Notes under the pieces: generated by a model
Database searches by the model: none
Seen by the model: only the letters and a program-made list of their open reading frames with translations
Told to the model about the DNA's origin: nothing
Translations under genes and position numbers: made by a program
Source of the DNA: Nostoc sp. NIES-3756
GTDB taxonomy: Bacteria; Cyanobacteriota; Cyanobacteriia; Cyanobacteriales; Nostocaceae
Direction: 5' to 3'
Length of the DNA: 64,000 bases
Assembly: GCF_001548375.1 (NCBI RefSeq)
Contig: NZ_AP017295.1
Location: 5,242,501-5,306,500 of the forward strand
In this document: in pieces, positions 29,626 through 39,048 of the stretch
Layout: the number at the start of each line of letters is the position of its first letter
How positions within the stretch are numbered: position 1 is the stretch's first letter

Positions 29626-30881
29626 TGGTATACACTCCTCTGATTTGTCTTGGCAACATGAAATTTTTCAGAAACAAGATTTTGTAGTGAATCAGCTAGA
29701 GTTGCCAGACTAAACTTGTTCAGGTCAGCACTATGTTGAGACAATTTGATTAATTTTTCAGTATCTTGGAGAATAAACTTAAGTAAGTTAGCGATCGCTT
29801 CACCACTGACTTCATCTAAAAGCCACCCGTTGACACCATCTACAACCACTTCACCACAAAAACGAGAGGCAATTATTGGGAGTTTCCAAGCTTGGGCTTC
29901 TAATTGAGTTAGTCCAAACCCATCGGAGAGAGTCGGGAATAAAAATACATCAGCTTGTTGATAATATTGGGCTGTTTCGCTGCGGTTAACATGACCTACC
30001 CAACGAATTTGCGGGTGAGTTTTGAGGTGAGGTGGAATTTCAATCTGCTGAGAACCAACAAGCCAAAACTCAATGGGATATCCTTCCAATTTTTCTACTG
30101 CTGCTAAAACGGCTGCAATCCCTTTGCGCAAAATTACTTGTCCCAAAAACAACACCCTCAAGGGGCGTTCTGGAGAAAATGATTCTGGATAGGTGCGACT
30201 AAAGTTTTTTGCTGTTTCTGGTGGTGTATAAACTAGGGGAATAACCTGGATTTTTTCAGCATTAATACCCGCTTTTTCTAGTAAATGACGTGACCAAAGG
30301 GAATTGACCATAATACAGTCAGCTAATTCACATTCTTCTCGCCATGTTTGCCAGTATGAAGTAGGAACTGGTTCCCAATCTCCGCGATATTGTGGCGATC
30401 GCTGATATTCTTGAATAACTATCTTTTCCTCTAAAGGCCCTGGATCGATTTGTCCCAGAATCGTCAACCATCCCTGCTGTTTAGCAAAGCGAAATAATTC
30501 TAAGGCTGCGTAACTATAAGAGAATAATATAGGGCGAGTGTTTAACTGCGGAGCTAATTTTTTTAGTCTGTTTATTGCCTGTTTTTGAAACCAATAATTA
30601 CGAGCAATCATTCGTTCCCAGGCTAAAGTTTTTTGCAGTTTTTGGCTAATTTCAAACCTAATCAGGGAGAGATTAAAAGCATGAGTGGAAGCCTGTTGTA
30701 GTGTAGGATGAAAGCGTTCTTTTAGTGCTGTAGTAGGTGAAAAAGGTAAAACTCCAAATGGAGATTGAGGAGTAAACCAAGCATCGGTAATTAGGTGAGC
30801 TAACTGTCCATTTTCATGTAAAGCTCTAGGAATAGAGTAGTGTTCTCTAGCTCCTATTTGACAACAAATCCAATTAGACAT
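29622..30881 (-). CDS. family 4 glycosyltransferase
   Basis: I place the start at ATG 30881 (MSNWICCQIGAREHYSIP), giving 420 residues. An in-frame ATG at 31013 would add 44 unlike residues and overlap the upstream gene by 77 bp. The protein has a long N-terminal acceptor domain with many aromatic residues and a GT-B donor domain (PLRVLFLGQVILRKGIAA near 240 from this start). The E-x7-E-like motif is DGFGLTQLE near 315. It resembles GT4 proteins found in cyanobacterial exopolysaccharide loci. It overlaps the next gene by 4 bp. Confidence 0.85.
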   Translation of the reverse strand: MSNWICCQIGAREHYSIPRALHENGQLAHLITDAWFTPQSPFGVLPFSPTTALKERFHPTLQQASTHAFNLSLIRFEISQKLQKTLAWERMIARNYWFQKQAINRLKKLAPQLNTRPILFSYSYAALELFRFAKQQGWLTILGQIDPGPLEEKIVIQEYQRSPQYRGDWEPVPTSYWQTWREECELADCIMVNSLWSRHLLEKAGINAEKIQVIPLVYTPPETAKNFSRTYPESFSPERPLRVLFLGQVILRKGIAAVLAAVEKLEGYPIEFWLVGSQQIEIPPHLKTHPQIRWVGHVNRSETAQYYQQADVFLFPTLSDGFGLTQLEAQAWKLPIIASRFCGEVVVDGVNGWLLDEVSGEAIANLLKFILQDTEKLIKLSQHSADLNKFSLATLADSLQNLVSEKFHVAKTNQRSVYQ

Positions 30882-30936
30882 ATGGAGTTTTGGTGTGGTG
30901 CTTGTCACTGGTTCAAACCTTGGTAATAGTAAAGTC

Positions 30937-31821
30937 TCATTGGATCTTGAAGGAGACACTAACAGCCTTTTTCCGTAATTGGAGATAAGATAGTAAAGAT
31001 TTGCCAGAAACAATCTGACGCTGTTGATGATACTGTTTAATTAGTTGAGGAATTGCAAAGATACCTTCTTTAATTCCTGCAGTTCTTCCGTGCTTTATTA
31101 ACCAGAGAACACGGTTAATACATTGTGCAATTCCTAACCACCAAAACTGGGCAGGGTATCTTAAATAAGCTAGTAAAACCTGATTTGCTATGCTGGCCGC
31201 AGTAATTTTGGGATTACTATGATGTTCTAGGGTAGTATTATGGAATACTCTCAACCAAGAGCTTTCTAAAACTCCCCATTCCATGTTATGAAGTCGTAGA
31301 GATAAATCTACTTCTTCCATTCCATAGGCTACAGGTAACTGCACATAGCCCTGTGTTTGCTGAAATACTTCTTTTCTATAAGCACATCCACAACCAACAA
31401 AATCTGATACCCATTTTGCTGTTAGTTTATCATCTGTAACTGTTTCATTAATATGAAATATATTAGCTGCAATAACTGCTGCTTTTGGGAAATTCTGGAA
31501 GAGAACTTGTAGACGATAAAAGTAGTCTTTGTCTATGGGGTAGGAGTCATCATCTAAGCTAGCCACAATATAATTAGTAGCATGGGCGATCGCTATATTT
31601 CTACCCCCTCCGGGTCCAACTTGCAGAGAATTTTTAATAATTTTTATATTCTGGTATTGGCTATTTTTCAGACATTGTTCTGTTACTGTATCATTTCCAT
31701 CTATATGAATAATAATTTCATTGGGTTGAGGATGACATTCTGAAATTTTTTCTAATGTTTCTAATAGTTTGGACAGTCGGTTATAAGTTGGTATAACCAC
31801 AGTAATTTCACAAGTATCCAT
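30937..31821 (-). CDS. family 2 glycosyltransferase
   Basis: This 294-residue GT-A enzyme starts with ITVVIPTYNRLSKLLETL (residues 6-23). It has the metal-binding SLDDDSYP near 93 and the family block YGMEEVDLSLRLHNMEWG near 165, whose Glu-Glu pair is the likely catalytic base region. The length is typical of a minimal GT2. It lies between an acetyltransferase gene (23 bp upstream) and the GT4, on the same strand. Confidence 0.9.
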   Translation of the reverse strand: MDTCEITVVIPTYNRLSKLLETLEKISECHPQPNEIIIHIDGNDTVTEQCLKNSQYQNIKIIKNSLQVGPGGGRNIAIAHATNYIVASLDDDSYPIDKDYFYRLQVLFQNFPKAAVIAANIFHINETVTDDKLTAKWVSDFVGCGCAYRKEVFQQTQGYVQLPVAYGMEEVDLSLRLHNMEWGVLESSWLRVFHNTTLEHHSNPKITAASIANQVLLAYLRYPAQFWWLGIAQCINRVLWLIKHGRTAGIKEGIFAIPQLIKQYHQQRQIVSGKSLLSYLQLRKKAVSVSFKIQ

Positions 31822-31844
31822 AAATATAAATTTATTTAATATGG

Positions 31845-32414
31845 TTAAATTCTATATTTAATCACCTTGGCTGGAACTCCCACTGCGATCGCTTTTTCTG
31901 GTATATCTTTAGTAACTACACTACCCGCACCTACTACAGCGTCGTTACCAATGGTGACACCTTTGAGGATAGTAACATTAGCACCAATCCAGACGCGATC
32001 ACCTATCTTTGTTGGTTTGGAAACCATCGCTTGTGCTAAGGGTGGTAAACTTAAATCCACACCATGATCATGATCAGTAATATAGCAACCAGGGCCTACA
32101 CCACATTGTTGACCAATAGTTAACGATAAAGTTGCATCCAAAAATGTATTACGGTTTATATAAGTATAAGCACCAAGGTAAATTTTGGGATGGGATAGGG
32201 TTCCACCACTACATAGCAAAGTTACACCTTGATCCAAAGCGCAGAAACTTTCGATTTCAATCTCATCGAAGTTGCGAGGAATATCAATTTCTCGCATCCA
32301 GACATAGCCATGTAGTTTTACACCCATAGCTTTGTAGTAAAAATTACGCCAACGGCTCCCCAAGCCTTGTTGAATTCGCTGTATGAGCAGCAGTCCACTA
32401 GCAGTGATATTCAA
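31845..32414 (-). CDS. WcaF/maltose-acetyltransferase-type O-acetyltransferase
   Basis: This is a 189-residue left-handed beta-helix acyltransferase. Hexapeptide repeats run from about residue 70 to 180 (IGQQCGVGPGCYI, IGDRVWIGANVTILKGVTIG, VGAGSVVTKDIP). The active-site histidine is in TDHDHGV near 115. Such enzymes O-acetylate sugars of capsules and exopolysaccharides using acetyl-CoA. It lies 2 bp downstream of a GT2 gene, which implies that the acetyl group decorates the glycan made by this locus. Confidence 0.9.
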   Translation of the reverse strand: MNITASGLLLIQRIQQGLGSRWRNFYYKAMGVKLHGYVWMREIDIPRNFDEIEIESFCALDQGVTLLCSGGTLSHPKIYLGAYTYINRNTFLDATLSLTIGQQCGVGPGCYITDHDHGVDLSLPPLAQAMVSKPTKIGDRVWIGANVTILKGVTIGNDAVVGAGSVVTKDIPEKAIAVGVPAKVIKYRI

Positions 32415-32416
32415 GA

Positions 32417-33409
32417 TTAACTTCCGTGTTCCAGACTATGTGAGGGATTTTGATCAGAAAGGATTTGTGCGATCGCTTGCAGTTTACCATTTAACACTAA
32501 AGGTAGAGATGCCCAGCCTTTTTTTGATGTTAAAGATGCAACAATGCCAAAAAGTTGTAACATTATTAACTTGACATAATCCCCTAAACTACATCTTTGC
32601 AGAATTTGTGTCATCACGTAATGACGGTTAACTAAATCCATCTTTGCTAATACACCAGGATTATTTTTGTGATCCCCTGGTTGACTATCATGAAATATCC
32701 GCGCAGTACGCGCATTAGCTAACTTCCATTGTTTCCCCACCATCAGAGAAAGCGTCACATCCTCCATCAGGGAATATCCCGTAAAGTTCGCTGGAAACAA
32801 AGGTTGAGGTAGTGCTTCTCGCTTATAAAGCGTGCAGGTGCTATTTAGCCATTCTACAGGGACAATTTCTGGTAAATTTGGATTATCTTCTGGTAACAAA
32901 TTTAATCCTGGACCGATGCACTTACCAGCGTAGCTTGTTTCTAAACTACCATGCAAAAAACGAAATAAGTTGCGGCTAATACGTCCAGGTGGTAAATATT
33001 GCTGATTAGTAATCATAGCATTGACACCACCCAGCTTAGGATCACTTTGCAATGCTGCCCATAATTTGGCTAAACACTCCGGCTCTAGTAAAATGTCATC
33101 ATCCATGAGCCAAATCATATTTTGAATTGCATGAACCATCGCTTGGTTACGCTGGGTGGCTGCACCTATTTCTGTTGCTCGATAGTATTTAATCTGGGTA
33201 GCCAGTCCAGGAATTTGACTCTGGCAAAGTTCTTGTGTACTTTCATCAATAGAGCCATCTACGACAATCATCTCAGTCGGCTGTACCGATTGTTGAGCCA
33301 AACTATGTAGTGTTCGAGCTAAGGGTACGCTACGGTTGCGTGTCGGCACAATAGCAGAAATTGGGAGTAGCATCGTCATCTTAGAATCATTTGAAAATTT
33401 TACTATCAA
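32417..33409 (-). CDS. family 2 glycosyltransferase
   Basis: This 330-residue GT-A enzyme has ISAIVPTRNRSVPLARTL (near residue 17), metal site WLMDDDILLEP near 93, and the block GYSLMEDVTLSLMVGKQW near 210. It contains IGPGLNLLPEDN, seen in rhamnosyl- and galactosyltransferase-like GT2s. The true start may be Met11 or Met13, since the first ten residues are atypical. It heads the tight run of genes down to 24678. Confidence 0.87.
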   Translation of the reverse strand: MIVKFSNDSKMTMLLPISAIVPTRNRSVPLARTLHSLAQQSVQPTEMIVVDGSIDESTQELCQSQIPGLATQIKYYRATEIGAATQRNQAMVHAIQNMIWLMDDDILLEPECLAKLWAALQSDPKLGGVNAMITNQQYLPPGRISRNLFRFLHGSLETSYAGKCIGPGLNLLPEDNPNLPEIVPVEWLNSTCTLYKREALPQPLFPANFTGYSLMEDVTLSLMVGKQWKLANARTARIFHDSQPGDHKNNPGVLAKMDLVNRHYVMTQILQRCSLGDYVKLIMLQLFGIVASLTSKKGWASLPLVLNGKLQAIAQILSDQNPSHSLEHGS

Positions 33410-33424
33410 GAAATTTACAGTGGT

Positions 33425-34378
33425 TTATATAAATTTATGGTTAAATAATCTTTTGACGTTTGCTACTTGTTCAGCTATGGAAAAACCTAGTAGTCGATAA
33501 ACTAGACGATAAAATTTAGGTGCTGCTTGTCCCGATGGAATGAATGCTTGATTGGGATTGTTGATTTTGGCAATCACTTGACTAGCCCAAGTTTTATCTG
33601 ACAGCCAAATCATTCTGGCATTTTCAAATCGAGTTTGGTTGATAGCATTTTGCCGGGCTTGGGTCAGTTGATTAGTAGCGTTGAGATGTTGTTCAATTTT
33701 GTCTTGAATAGCTAAAAGTTGACGATGGGTTTCTGACTTGTCTCGTTTACACACTGTTGACTCACCCCACTGTCTGTAAACTGAAGCAGCTTCAGCAAAA
33801 TACTCAAACCTTTTTCCTGCTATCAGCAGACGCAAATATAATTCATGTTCTTGACAGCATGGCTGATCAACTTTCCATCCTCCCACATCAATCATCGCTT
33901 GCTTGCGCCATATAGGGCTGCCGGTTTGGGGAAGATACCACCTAGCAAGTAAAATCCAAGGGTCATGAGGCTCAGGTATTGGTAAAACTTCCTGCCAGGA
34001 TTTTTCCTCCTGGTGATACTCAAAAATACTAGGGCTATATAAAATGTCAGTGTGAGGAACTTGAGACAGATATTGAACTTGTTTTTCGATTTTATTTGGT
34101 AGCAAATAATCATCTGCATCCAGGTATTGCAACCATTCTCCTGTGCTAAGTTCTAGCAATAGGTTTCTTGCTACATTACCACCTTGATTTGACTGAGTTT
34201 CCCAACGAACCGAATCACCAAAACTTTTAATAATATCTAAACTTCCATCTGTAGAACCATCATCTACAACAATTATTTCTTTATTGGGATATGTTTGATT
34301 TAATGCACTTTCTATGGAGTTACTAATCCAACGTTCGGCATTGTAGCAAGGAATAAGAATACTAACCTTATGATTCAT
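33425..34378 (-). CDS. family 2 glycosyltransferase
   Basis: This is a 317-residue GT-A enzyme with VSILIPCYNAERWISNSI at residues 4-21, LQYLDADDYLLP near 90 (DxD motif), and the acceptor block CCQEHELYLRLLIAGKRF near 175. The C-terminal ~100 residues are helical. The upstream 213 bp to the next gene contain no gene and may carry a promoter for the block 33425-24678. Confidence 0.9.
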   Translation of the reverse strand: MNHKVSILIPCYNAERWISNSIESALNQTYPNKEIIVVDDGSTDGSLDIIKSFGDSVRWETQSNQGGNVARNLLLELSTGEWLQYLDADDYLLPNKIEKQVQYLSQVPHTDILYSPSIFEYHQEEKSWQEVLPIPEPHDPWILLARWYLPQTGSPIWRKQAMIDVGGWKVDQPCCQEHELYLRLLIAGKRFEYFAEAASVYRQWGESTVCKRDKSETHRQLLAIQDKIEQHLNATNQLTQARQNAINQTRFENARMIWLSDKTWASQVIAKINNPNQAFIPSGQAAPKFYRLVYRLLGFSIAEQVANVKRLFNHKFI

Positions 34379-34591
34379 ATTATGGTTAATATAAATAATA
34401 AAAAAGTTGGAATGCTATAGAGAATCTTCAAATAATTTAAAGACTCTTTCCCAATTATTTGAAACATTATTTGATTTAAGAGCGACAATAAAACGCAGCA
34501 AGACTAATCTTCTCCGTAATTGAATTTAGCATTGACTATTAGTAGAATATTACCGAAATGAGACTACACGATTTTGAAAATTATAACTTAA

Positions 34592-35503
34592 TTAACACCA
34601 AGCCCCTAATTGTAAATCATAGTCACCAGCTTGTACTGGTGGATAATCTCCCTTCTCAACCTTGTCAATAACTGTAGGTAGTGATTGAATAAATTTAGCA
34701 CCGTGATCAGGGGTGTGTAATGTCCAAGCTTTGGGGGAATCCAAGTCTACACGCACATAATCAGTTGCTTTAAGACGATTAGAAATCATCACTTCCCAGC
34801 TCCACATAGCACTTTTACCAGTGAAATAACTGAGGTAGCGACGTTTCCAAGAAATCCATAAAGGCTGAAGTGGAAGGATTTCTTCAAGACGCTTGCAATT
34901 AACTAAAAACTTACGACTGGTAAAGTCAGTAAAACTATAATGACCAGAAGAATGCCGTTGATAATCAACACCTCTTTGTCTAAGAGAGCCATCACCAGAA
35001 GGTGGCCCTGACAATGGAGAAACGAACATAATATCTGGATTCTGTTGCATCAAATCAATTCCATCTTGAATCCAATTATGTTCTGCTTGTTGATACAACA
35101 ACATATCACTATCGAAATGGACAATATAATCAGTTTGTGCTGATTCAATAGCGAATACACTGCCAAGAATTGGATACCCGCGAAAGTCGTGAGTGGTTTT
35201 AATATCACGACCAAAGTGTTTTTTATACACTTGTTTTCGATACTGTTCTGAATAGTCAATATCTAACAGCTTATCAACTACGTTACGCTCTAGTAGCTGT
35301 TGGCAACATAACCGAAATTCCTCCATTGTTCCAATTCCAGGACGGTTACGATAATTATCAGACAGGGGAGCAGTATCAATGACAAGTACACGTTCAGTAA
35401 TACCAAATTGGCATTCTTTTACTAGATGCGGGATAGTTTGCATCATAAACGGAACGTCTGTTCGTGCTACCAATATAGATAAAGTACAACCTCTAAAATT
35501 CAT
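34592..35503 (-). CDS. GT-A fold glycosyltransferase of unassigned family
   Basis: From ATG 35503 (MNFRGCTLSILVARTDVPF) the protein has 303 residues. An in-frame ATG 60 bp upstream would add 20 residues not resembling a GT start. The core looks like a GT-A enzyme: first strand CTLSILVAR, metal-binding YIVHFDSDMLLYQQ near 153, and a later histidine-rich block TLHTPDHGAK. It lacks the usual PTYN opening of GT2. The substrate is unknown. It is an isolated gene with 143-213 bp spacers on both sides. Confidence 0.68.
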   Translation of the reverse strand: MNFRGCTLSILVARTDVPFMMQTIPHLVKECQFGITERVLVIDTAPLSDNYRNRPGIGTMEEFRLCCQQLLERNVVDKLLDIDYSEQYRKQVYKKHFGRDIKTTHDFRGYPILGSVFAIESAQTDYIVHFDSDMLLYQQAEHNWIQDGIDLMQQNPDIMFVSPLSGPPSGDGSLRQRGVDYQRHSSGHYSFTDFTSRKFLVNCKRLEEILPLQPLWISWKRRYLSYFTGKSAMWSWEVMISNRLKATDYVRVDLDSPKAWTLHTPDHGAKFIQSLPTVIDKVEKGDYPPVQAGDYDLQLGAWC

Positions 35504-35706
35504 AGTGTTTTTAGGTTTAAGAAAATTTAGTTTAAATTGACTACCATATATACCAAGGCTCATGTAAAGACTACAAAAATACAGTTTATTTCATGAGGCT
35601 AAATTACAGTATAAAAGTTAAGGATAAAATATTTACTATCTTTGATAGTGCTGATAAATTTTAAATCACATAAAGTAAATTTTATCAGCTTTAGATATGA
35701 AAATTT

Positions 35707-37002
35707 TTAAGATGTAATTTGACATGACGAACGAAAATTTTGAATTGCTTTATCAAGAACAATATGCGTCGATATATTATCATTTGAGATACAGTCTCTC
35801 AATAATTTTTGATAATTGTCGGATGAGTAAAACACTTTTTCAATTATATCTATTGTGTTTTTTATTGGTTCTGCAAAATCTTGTGGATTAAAACAGAGTT
35901 CTGTTATCTGGTAATCACGAAATATGCCTGAAGTTTTTAACTGTTTAAACACAGAAATTGATGGTGTTGCTGTTGATAGAGCAAAAACATGAAAGTGAAA
36001 TCTACTTCCAATACATATTTTACATTTTTGCATTAATGTTTTATTTTGGTTAGGAAGTAGATCATATGGAATGATTATGGCGCGTTGATAGATATCTTGA
36101 TGGGTTTTCTGTATTTCAGATAAAATAGTTTTTTGGTAATCAACATCAGTATTAACATGGGGAAAAAATACAAGGAAAGATTGAGGAAACCTATTTATGA
36201 TCTGCTGAATTAATTTTTTATCAAAATCTTTCTCATATGTTCCCCTATCTTGGATAGAAATACCAATTAAATTGGAATTTTCTTGAGAAAAAATATCAGT
36301 TAAATCAAAATTTAATGTATGTGTTTGTAAATTCCAAGCAGCATCCTTTTCTCTAATAATAGTAGATTCCTTTATCCCTAAATCTTTCAGAATCTCAACA
36401 CTTTTGTCTTCTCTTGTACCAATCAAGGCAACATTTTTAAAAATTTTACTAACTAACCATTTATCTTTAGCCGAATTCAAAGGCCCTATGGTTTGTCCAC
36501 ATAGATAAACAGGTATTTCTAATCTTCGGCAAATTTCGATTAGCATCAAACTTGGGTATAGCCAACTCAAGCGCAAATCTGAATTCAGATATCCTCCTCC
36601 TGAAAAAATCAAAATCTTACATCGATTTAGCGACTTGATAAAAGAAAGAAGTTCATCATCAGTTGTATTTAATTTGTCTATAGGTTTAGAACATTGATCC
36701 AGTAAGCGTGCTGATTTAATGAGCCAATTGATGCGATAGTAAAGTCTTTCTAAAAAACTTTTCGATGACAGTAACTTATTAGTAGTTTCTCTAGTAAAGC
36801 AACGAAATGCAGGGGATATTTCAACTTTTTGTGTATTTATGACTAAATTTTTGGTAATTTCTGGTGTAGAACAAAACAATTGAATTTTTGCTTCTGGAAT
36901 ATCTTCTTGAATTTTCCTTAGGGTTTCTAGTAAAATTGCATCATCTCCAACGTGAATTCCACTCCAGCCACCAAATAAACCAATAGAATCTCTCTCTACC
37001 AT
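35707..37002 (-). CDS. polysaccharide pyruvyl transferase family protein
   Basis: This is a 431-residue member of the CsaB/ExoV-type family, which transfers pyruvate from phosphoenolpyruvate to sugar hydroxyls as a ketal. Visible features are the N-terminal SIGLFGGWSGIHVGDDAILLE and a glycine-rich ILIFSGGGYLNSD near 135. IYLCGQTIGPL-type sequence (VYLCGQTIGPL) follows near 168, then ICIGSRFHFHVFALS near 335, with the His pair typical of the family. It sits 33 bp downstream of a GT4. Pyruvylation would add negative charge to the product. Confidence 0.85.
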   Translation of the reverse strand: MVERDSIGLFGGWSGIHVGDDAILLETLRKIQEDIPEAKIQLFCSTPEITKNLVINTQKVEISPAFRCFTRETTNKLLSSKSFLERLYYRINWLIKSARLLDQCSKPIDKLNTTDDELLSFIKSLNRCKILIFSGGGYLNSDLRLSWLYPSLMLIEICRRLEIPVYLCGQTIGPLNSAKDKWLVSKIFKNVALIGTREDKSVEILKDLGIKESTIIREKDAAWNLQTHTLNFDLTDIFSQENSNLIGISIQDRGTYEKDFDKKLIQQIINRFPQSFLVFFPHVNTDVDYQKTILSEIQKTHQDIYQRAIIIPYDLLPNQNKTLMQKCKICIGSRFHFHVFALSTATPSISVFKQLKTSGIFRDYQITELCFNPQDFAEPIKNTIDIIEKVFYSSDNYQKLLRDCISNDNISTHIVLDKAIQNFRSSCQITS

Positions 37003-37035
37003 TTTATTGATTACTCCTTATGTCGTAAAAATAAC

Positions 37036-38142
37036 TTAATAATTATTTTCTTTGGCTATATAGTAAGTTTTTGCTGTTGCCTCTGCGATTTTGCTCCAGT
37101 CTAAGCGATCGCAAGCTTTAATTACATTGTGACTAAGTTCTTCTAGATTGGTTTTCAGGCTCATTTCCATAGATTTGAAAAGTCCCGATTTATCATTTGA
37201 TTCATATAGCAATTGGTCAGCATTTCTTAAATACTCAGGAATACTTCCAATTCTGGGAGCAATCACAGGCAATCCGTATGACATTGCTAGAATTAAGCTG
37301 CCTGAGTTGAGAATATTGTCATAAGGAAGAACTACAACTGTGGCAGCACTAAAAAATAGATGAATTCGCTCTTCATCGATAAATTCAGGAATCAGTACAA
37401 TACCCTTAATGTTTGCAATCTTTTGTTGAAGCTTGTTTGCATATATATTATCTGCCTTTCCCGCAATGAGGAGGGTGTGTCTTGAAAAGACATTTTGGTT
37501 TTTACTCCAAGTGTCGATTAATGTTTCAATCCCTTTGTATGATCTTAAAAGTCCTAAATTTAGAAAAACATAGCCTTGAGTTGGTAAATCTAGCTTTTCC
37601 CGTGCCAATGATTGTTCAATAGGAGGGTGATAAACATCTCGATAGTGTCCATGGAGGATTACACTAGCTTTTTTATGAGAAAACTGATAGTCTTGCACTA
37701 TTGTGTCAAGCGTTGCTTGATTATGTAATATGATGCTGTCAACTATTTTGGCTAAATTGCGTCGTACCCATAGCTCCATAGTTGGAAAATTACTATCATG
37801 GTTAACACGGTTGTGAATTGTCCAGACAATTTTCACTCCCGTTAGCTTGACTAAAGCTACATCAAGTAAAAACTTGACTGTATAAGCTGCTTTTAAGAAA
37901 CTATTTTTTCCTTTTAAATAGGGTAATATCCAATGTAAATGGATCAGGTTGTAGTGTTTTTGAGAAAATATTACTTCTCTAAATAAAGGGAAAACTCGGC
38001 GATAGCCTTGAGGGAAGCTAACGTTAACTCCATATTTTTCCAATGATTTAGCTAATAAAGCCTGATAAGGATTGGCCTCTCGATTATCAGGCAACATTAG
38101 TACGTTTATTTGGCTGGATTGACATGCAGTCATAGTATTCAA
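37036..38142 (-). CDS. family 4 glycosyltransferase
   Basis: This is a 368-residue GT-B enzyme. The N-terminal domain includes NLIHLHWILPYLKGK and IVWTIHNRVNHDS, as in GT4 proteins of the beta-1,4-mannosyl/glucuronosyl type. The donor domain begins YVFLNLGLLRSYKGIETLI near 190 and the nucleotide-sugar region is NSGSLILAMSYGLPVIAP near 283. The first Glu of E-x7-E is not present. The gene overlaps the upstream one by 4 bp, indicating translational coupling. Confidence 0.87.
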   Translation of the reverse strand: MNTMTACQSSQINVLMLPDNREANPYQALLAKSLEKYGVNVSFPQGYRRVFPLFREVIFSQKHYNLIHLHWILPYLKGKNSFLKAAYTVKFLLDVALVKLTGVKIVWTIHNRVNHDSNFPTMELWVRRNLAKIVDSIILHNQATLDTIVQDYQFSHKKASVILHGHYRDVYHPPIEQSLAREKLDLPTQGYVFLNLGLLRSYKGIETLIDTWSKNQNVFSRHTLLIAGKADNIYANKLQQKIANIKGIVLIPEFIDEERIHLFFSAATVVVLPYDNILNSGSLILAMSYGLPVIAPRIGSIPEYLRNADQLLYESNDKSGLFKSMEMSLKTNLEELSHNVIKACDRLDWSKIAEATAKTYYIAKENNY

Positions 38143-39041
38143 AGACTTATCTTTTTTAAGAATCCCGAATTAACCAAATGCCGAATCCCCTCGCTATACA
38201 TCAAGTGTCTGATTTGACCGACATAATGGCGACAAGGAGAACCGTTAATACTACCTTCTAAGTGGACATCGTAAGCAGGGGGTAATAGTTCTACACCAAA
38301 ATGGGAACTGCACAAAGCATAAATTGTCTGCTCAATGCGCCAGAAATGTCCAATAATATCAGGTAGTCCCAAAAATTCTTCTATCCAATCAAAAGATAGC
38401 GATCGCTTGTGGATTAGTCCCAATCCAGAATTAACTCTTTCAGCTAAATCAAAACCTAAATGGTTTTTGACTACTTCTGGTTCAACAGTATAGGAACTGG
38501 CTACATCAGCATTGAGTGTATTAAGTTGATAGTCTTTATTTTCAATGCGATTGAGTAGTTCGGTAGGTGGTGCAAAAAATAAGATGTCGCTGTCTAGTAG
38601 CAACATGCGATCACTCTGCAAATAGGCTGCAAAATCAAATACTTTGGGTGAGAGGTGATTGGTTTTGCGAAACTCCAAACAGCGAGGATATACTTCTAGT
38701 GATACCAAAACTTTTGCATCAGCTTCCTTCCTAGAGATAATCCGAGCATTTGGAAAGTGGTATTTTAGCGTTTTGAGGTGTTCTTCAGTTAACGTCCCAT
38801 CATCATGAATACATAAAGCATAGGAACGCTGAGAAAAGTAATAAAAAGATTTCAATGCCCAGAGTAAGTTTAGCCAATCCCTAGCAGAAGTCAGGACATG
38901 AATTTCACAAGTTATATCAGATGTTTTAGTGATTGGTTTTGAGTCTAATATTTTGTTTCTTACATGATCTCGGAAGTAAGCTGTATCCAAACCATGCTGA
39001 TATTTTTCTTTAAATTTATATAATATTGAACCAATAGACAT
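38139..39041 (-). CDS. GT-A/GT8-like glycosyltransferase
   Basis: This 300-residue protein has a DxD-type metal motif in MLLLDSDILFFAPP near residue 147, preceded by ITCEIHVLTSARDWLNLL as the first strand and YALCIHDDGTLTEEHL near 77. Conserved VNSGLGLIHK near 193 and a His/Cys-rich tail (GSPCRHYVGQIRH) follow. The order resembles GT8-like or capsular transferases without a clear family. It overlaps the next gene by 4 bp and is 7 bp from the previous one. Confidence 0.68.
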   Translation of the reverse strand: MSIGSILYKFKEKYQHGLDTAYFRDHVRNKILDSKPITKTSDITCEIHVLTSARDWLNLLWALKSFYYFSQRSYALCIHDDGTLTEEHLKTLKYHFPNARIISRKEADAKVLVSLEVYPRCLEFRKTNHLSPKVFDFAAYLQSDRMLLLDSDILFFAPPTELLNRIENKDYQLNTLNADVASSYTVEPEVVKNHLGFDLAERVNSGLGLIHKRSLSFDWIEEFLGLPDIIGHFWRIEQTIYALCSSHFGVELLPPAYDVHLEGSINGSPCRHYVGQIRHLMYSEGIRHLVNSGFLKKISL

Positions 39042-39048
39042 TGTTGCT

